Shown: piece by piece, positions 7,512-10,000 of the stretch
Layout of the letters: every line of letters starts with the position of its first letter
Position numbering within the stretch: position 1 is the first letter of the stretch
NCBI RefSeq assembly: GCF_020217005.1
Contig: NZ_JAIWOI010000218.1
Span: 1-10,000, forward strand
Direction of reading: 5' to 3'
DNA length: 10,000 bases
From: Rheinheimera sp.
GTDB taxonomy: Bacteria > Pseudomonadota > Gammaproteobacteria > Enterobacterales > Alteromonadaceae
The notes under the pieces: generated by a model
Database searches by the model: none
What the model saw: the letters and a program-made list of their open reading frames with translations, nothing else
What the model was told of the DNA's origin: nothing
Position numbers and translations under genes: made by a program

Positions 7512-9890
7512 TTAAAGTGGTAATTGCACCAGCAACTTGTAGCTTTGGCCTGCTTTAATAGTGCGTACCGCTAACTCTTTCTGCTCAACACCATCCAGCC
7601 AGAGTGTTGGCGCTTTAACAGCTGCAACCCGCTCAAAACGGATATGGAAGTCAGCACCACGGAAACGGCGTAACACAGAGGCTTTGTTCCAGCTGGCCGG
7701 CAGTTGCGGCGCTATGGTTAAACCTTGTTGGTCGCCCTTCACACCAAACAAACCTTCGACTAAACAACGATACACCCAATGCACAGTGCCTGTATTAAAT
7801 AACTGGCTGGAGCGGCCTGCAGTGCGCGGTAAAGTCTGGTAAGCACCACGGTAATAATTTGGAATAAATACCGGCAACTGACCCCGTTGCAGCTGATCCT
7901 GTGGATCGTCCGACGGTAGCATTTGTTTTAATACCTGATAGGCTTTGTCGGCTTCGTTCACCTGATACAAAGCGAACAGATAAAAAGCCGCAGCGTGGTT
8001 ATAGACAGAGCCGTTTTCTGCCGAACCCGGATATTTCTGGGTCACACGGCCCACGTCTTCACGCATAGCTGTATACGCAGGCGCCAGCATTTGCGGACCA
8101 TAAGGCGTATGCAATTGCTGCTCTACAGCTTTTAACAGCTGCTGCTGTTGTTCGCTATTGGCGGCACCACTTAATAAAGCCCAGCTTTGTGGGTTCAGGT
8201 AAATGCGGCCTTCGATGTCTTTGCTGATACCAAACACCAGGTTATCGTCTGTGATACCACGGCCATACCAGTTGCCATCCCATAAATACTGATTCACTGC
8301 GGCGTTAAAAGCGGCGGCTTGTTCTTCGTATAAAGCCACATGCTCAGTACGGCCTGCATCACGGCAAATTTGCGCCCACACTTTCAGCGCATAAGCTGCA
8401 GCTAAGCTCAACCAACCCGACACGCCTTTGCCTTTGTAACCCACCATATTCATTGGGTCACACCAGTCGCCCTGCTCAATGTAACTTAAGCAACGTTCGT
8501 CTTTTTTCAGCCATAACCAGCCCATAGCGCGATGAATATGCTCAGCCACAGTATGCTGTTCGGTAGAATCTTTGAAGGCGACTTTTTCGTTTAACAGCGC
8601 ATAGTCGTTGGTTTCTGCCAGATAAGCGCTGATACACACAGGTAACCAGACGCATTGATCGGTATGAGGCACCTGGTTGATGTATTTCAGTTCGGCGTCT
8701 TTGTGCAGCAAAATACCATCCGGCATTTCGCCCGACAGATGTTGCTGCGACAGCGCTGTTAAAAAGGCTTTGCGGGCTATTGCAGGGGCCAGATAGCTCA
8801 TGCCCATATTATCCTGCAAATAATTACGGGTTTGTGGATCTGTGGTTAAGCGGTTGACGTCGCCGTGGTAATACACCTGACGCGCCAGCCAGTGGTTCAC
8901 ATAGTTATTCAGCTCCTGATCCGGCGTGTCGATTTCTAAGCAAGGCACAGCTTGCGCAACATAAGCGGCATAGTCTTGCTGAATTTGAGCAAAACTTTCT
9001 GGCGTACCAAACACTTGCTGACGAATTTGCGCAACTTCGGCTTTGTCATAAGCCGGACCAAACACAAAACGGTACTGCTCTGCCTGACCTGAAGCTAAAG
9101 ACAGTCTGTATTGCATCACACAAGCCGGGGTTTCGTAGTCTGAATCACCACAGGCTAAAAACGGCTGTTGTATAGCTGAAGGTGCATGCAAACCGCCCTG
9201 GCCTTCAAATGCTTGCTGGTTTACTTCCCAGAAATCCGGCTCACGCTCGGCCAATAAGAAGGTTTTGTCTTTTAAGAATTTGTTTTTAAAGTAATCAGGG
9301 TACTTTTGATAAGGCGTCACTGACGAGCAGATAATAGCTTTTAAAGCTGCATCATAACGGCCAGACTGGTTCATCCAGGACATATAACCAACCGGGAAAT
9401 ACGGATATAAACTTAAAGCCCGGTTCTGATTTGAATCGTTGCGAACCGTCAGTTGCCATAACTCCAGCGGTTGCTCTGGCGTTAGGGTTAACAGCCATTC
9501 CACTGTTAAACCACAGTCCAGCGTTAACTGCCAGCGGATATCCGACTGGCCTGCGGAAAACACAAAGTTCTTTGCTTCTTTGCGTACCGGCTCGTAAGGC
9601 ACAGACCAGATTTCACCGCTGTTTTCATCTTTGATATACACAAATCGGCCCGGATGATGCGCGTAATACGGCTGCTCCGGCTGCATAAACGTCTTGGCTT
9701 CTAAGTTAGGTGCATGAGCGTATTTGGCAGGTTCTGGCTGCATAAACTGCGCTGTGGCATAACCACGGCAGTTTTGCTGGATCATCATCACCTTATTCCA
9801 TAAAAAGCCCGCAGCCTGCGGCATCGCAGTGGCGCTGTACAATTCATAACGCTGGCCGTTTTCTGTGGCTTGCATCAACTTCTTCATCAT
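7512..9890 (-). CDS. GH94 family phosphorylase, probably cellobionic acid phosphorylase
   Basis: The 792-residue intracellular protein has the GH94 layout: N-terminal beta-sandwich (about 1-300), helical linker, (alpha/alpha)6 barrel (about 325-700) and a C-terminal cap. Visible motifs are the substrate-site RNYLQD (355-360), the general-acid motif QGDWCDP with D478, the [12 protein letters not shown] region with H632, and the phosphate-site NTGT (699-702). GH94 enzymes split beta-glucosidic disaccharides with phosphate to give alpha-glucose 1-phosphate. R615 and K619 precede the ENG motif where, as I recall, the Saccharophagus degradans cellobionate enzyme uses R609 and K613 to hold the gluconate carboxylate, with general acid D472. 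All three positions are offset by exactly 6. I therefore favour cellobionate over cellobiose or diacetylchitobiose. The first ATG (9890) shares a base with the upstream stop (TAATG). A second ATG (9887) is better spaced from GGAG (5 nt) and may be the real start. Confidence 0.85.
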   Translation of the reverse strand: MMKKLMQATENGQRYELYSATAMPQAAGFLWNKVMMIQQNCRGYATAQFMQPEPAKYAHAPNLEAKTFMQPEQPYYAHHPGRFVYIKDENSGEIWSVPYEPVRKEAKNFVFSAGQSDIRWQLTLDCGLTVEWLLTLTPEQPLELWQLTVRNDSNQNRALSLYPYFPVGYMSWMNQSGRYDAALKAIICSSVTPYQKYPDYFKNKFLKDKTFLLAEREPDFWEVNQQAFEGQGGLHAPSAIQQPFLACGDSDYETPACVMQYRLSLASGQAEQYRFVFGPAYDKAEVAQIRQQVFGTPESFAQIQQDYAAYVAQAVPCLEIDTPDQELNNYVNHWLARQVYYHGDVNRLTTDPQTRNYLQDNMGMSYLAPAIARKAFLTALSQQHLSGEMPDGILLHKDAELKYINQVPHTDQCVWLPVCISAYLAETNDYALLNEKVAFKDSTEQHTVAEHIHRAMGWLWLKKDERCLSYIEQGDWCDPMNMVGYKGKGVSGWLSLAAAYALKVWAQICRDAGRTEHVALYEEQAAAFNAAVNQYLWDGNWYGRGITDDNLVFGISKDIEGRIYLNPQSWALLSGAANSEQQQQLLKAVEQQLHTPYGPQMLAPAYTAMREDVGRVTQKYPGSAENGSVYNHAAAFYLFALYQVNEADKAYQVLKQMLPSDDPQDQLQRGQLPVFIPNYYRGAYQTLPRTAGRSSQLFNTGTVHWVYRCLVEGLFGVKGDQQGLTIAPQLPASWNKASVLRRFRGADFHIRFERVAAVKAPTLWLDGVEQKELAVRTIKAGQSYKLLVQLPL

Positions 9891-10000
9891 TACTCCGACA
9901 CTCCGACTACTGCTGCCCCTTGGTTTAAAGGCTGCGAAGGTGCTGTTTTGCGCTGATCCAGTTCCTGTTGAATGGTCAGCAATTGTTTTTCATCTAAATG
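9890..10000 (-). CDS. C-terminal end of an upstream protein, possibly a sugar:cation symporter
   Basis: Only the last 36 codons are present, reading [18 protein letters not shown] and then a polar, proline- and glycine-containing tail ending VGVSE. The charged segment with a Leu-Asp-Glu-Lys start and an Ile..Glu-Leu..Arg pattern resembles the cytoplasmic tails of glycoside-pentoside-hexuronide (GPH/MelB-type) symporters. A transporter before an intracellular disaccharide phosphorylase makes biological sense, but no membrane segment is visible here. The frame is certain because its TAA shares one base with the GH94 start codon, so the two genes are translationally coupled. The family call is tentative; another protein ending in a short helix is possible. 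Confidence 0.55.
   Translation of the reverse strand, partial: HLDEKQLLTIQQELDQRKTAPSQPLNQGAAVVGVSE
9892..9907 (-). repeat. Tandem 8-bp repeat carrying a doubled Shine-Dalgarno site
   Basis: On the minus strand the octamer GTCGGAGT occurs twice in a row, immediately before the GH94 gene start. Each copy carries GGAG. The copy nearer the start gives GGAG-TA-ATG or GGAG-TAATG-ATG, depending on which ATG is used. The repeat also encodes the C-terminal residues VGVSE of the upstream gene. Confidence 0.7.

Noticed and set aside
7561..7842. Plus-strand open frame of 93 codons, and similar frames opposite radC, dut/slmA and the oxidoreductase
   Set aside because: Each lies antisense to a strongly supported gene, has composition expected of a mirrored frame and no recognisable domain.
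1..10000. CRISPR array, transposase, phage, toxin-antitoxin or defence system
   Set aside because: No regularly spaced repeats and no proteins of these kinds were found. All major open frames are accounted for by metabolic and housekeeping genes.

Overview
The window looks like the chromosome of a gammaproteobacterium of the Alteromonadales/Chromatiaceae type, with Rheinheimera, Arsukibacterium or Alishewanella as the best guess. The housekeeping proteins resemble their E. coli counterparts closely over their full length. The order rpmB-radC // coaBC-dut-slmA ... pyrE-rph // yicC is the classic gammaproteobacterial arrangement. The genus is inferred from overall flavour and from one intergenic repeat; it is not proved by the sequence.

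Positions 1-6402 are a conserved core block. On the minus strand lie the 5' part of rpmB (ribosomal protein L28), with a good promoter, and radC upstream of it. Diverging from radC on the plus strand is a tight coaBC-dut-slmA group covering coenzyme A synthesis, dUTP removal and nucleoid occlusion. It ends at a perfect bidirectional terminator shared with the convergent dgkA. On the minus strand, rph, pyrE and dgkA run in one direction from a promoter upstream of rph. A 127-bp palindromic intergenic element separates pyrE from dgkA. yicC diverges from rph with its own promoter and ends at a hairpin shared with the next convergent gene.

Positions 6470-10000 are an accessory carbohydrate module on the minus strand. 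In transcription order it holds the last 36 codons of a protein that may be a sugar:cation symporter, a GH94 phosphorylase whose active-site residues best fit cellobionic acid phosphorylase, and a Gfo/Idh/MocA-family oxidoreductase. The first two genes share a base at a TAATG junction and the third follows after 49 nt, so they are probably one operon with its promoter beyond the right edge. The likely theme is uptake and phosphorolysis of an oxidised cello-disaccharide, giving glucose 1-phosphate and gluconate. The role of the oxidoreductase is open.

I see no CRISPR array, insertion sequence with a transposase, tRNA, rRNA, prophage gene or defence system. No stretch longer than 300 bases lacks a gene. 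The points most worth a second look are the palindromic element, the cellobionate-type phosphorylase operon, the duplicated ribosome-binding octamer at its gene junction, and the absence of an E. coli-style attenuator before pyrE.
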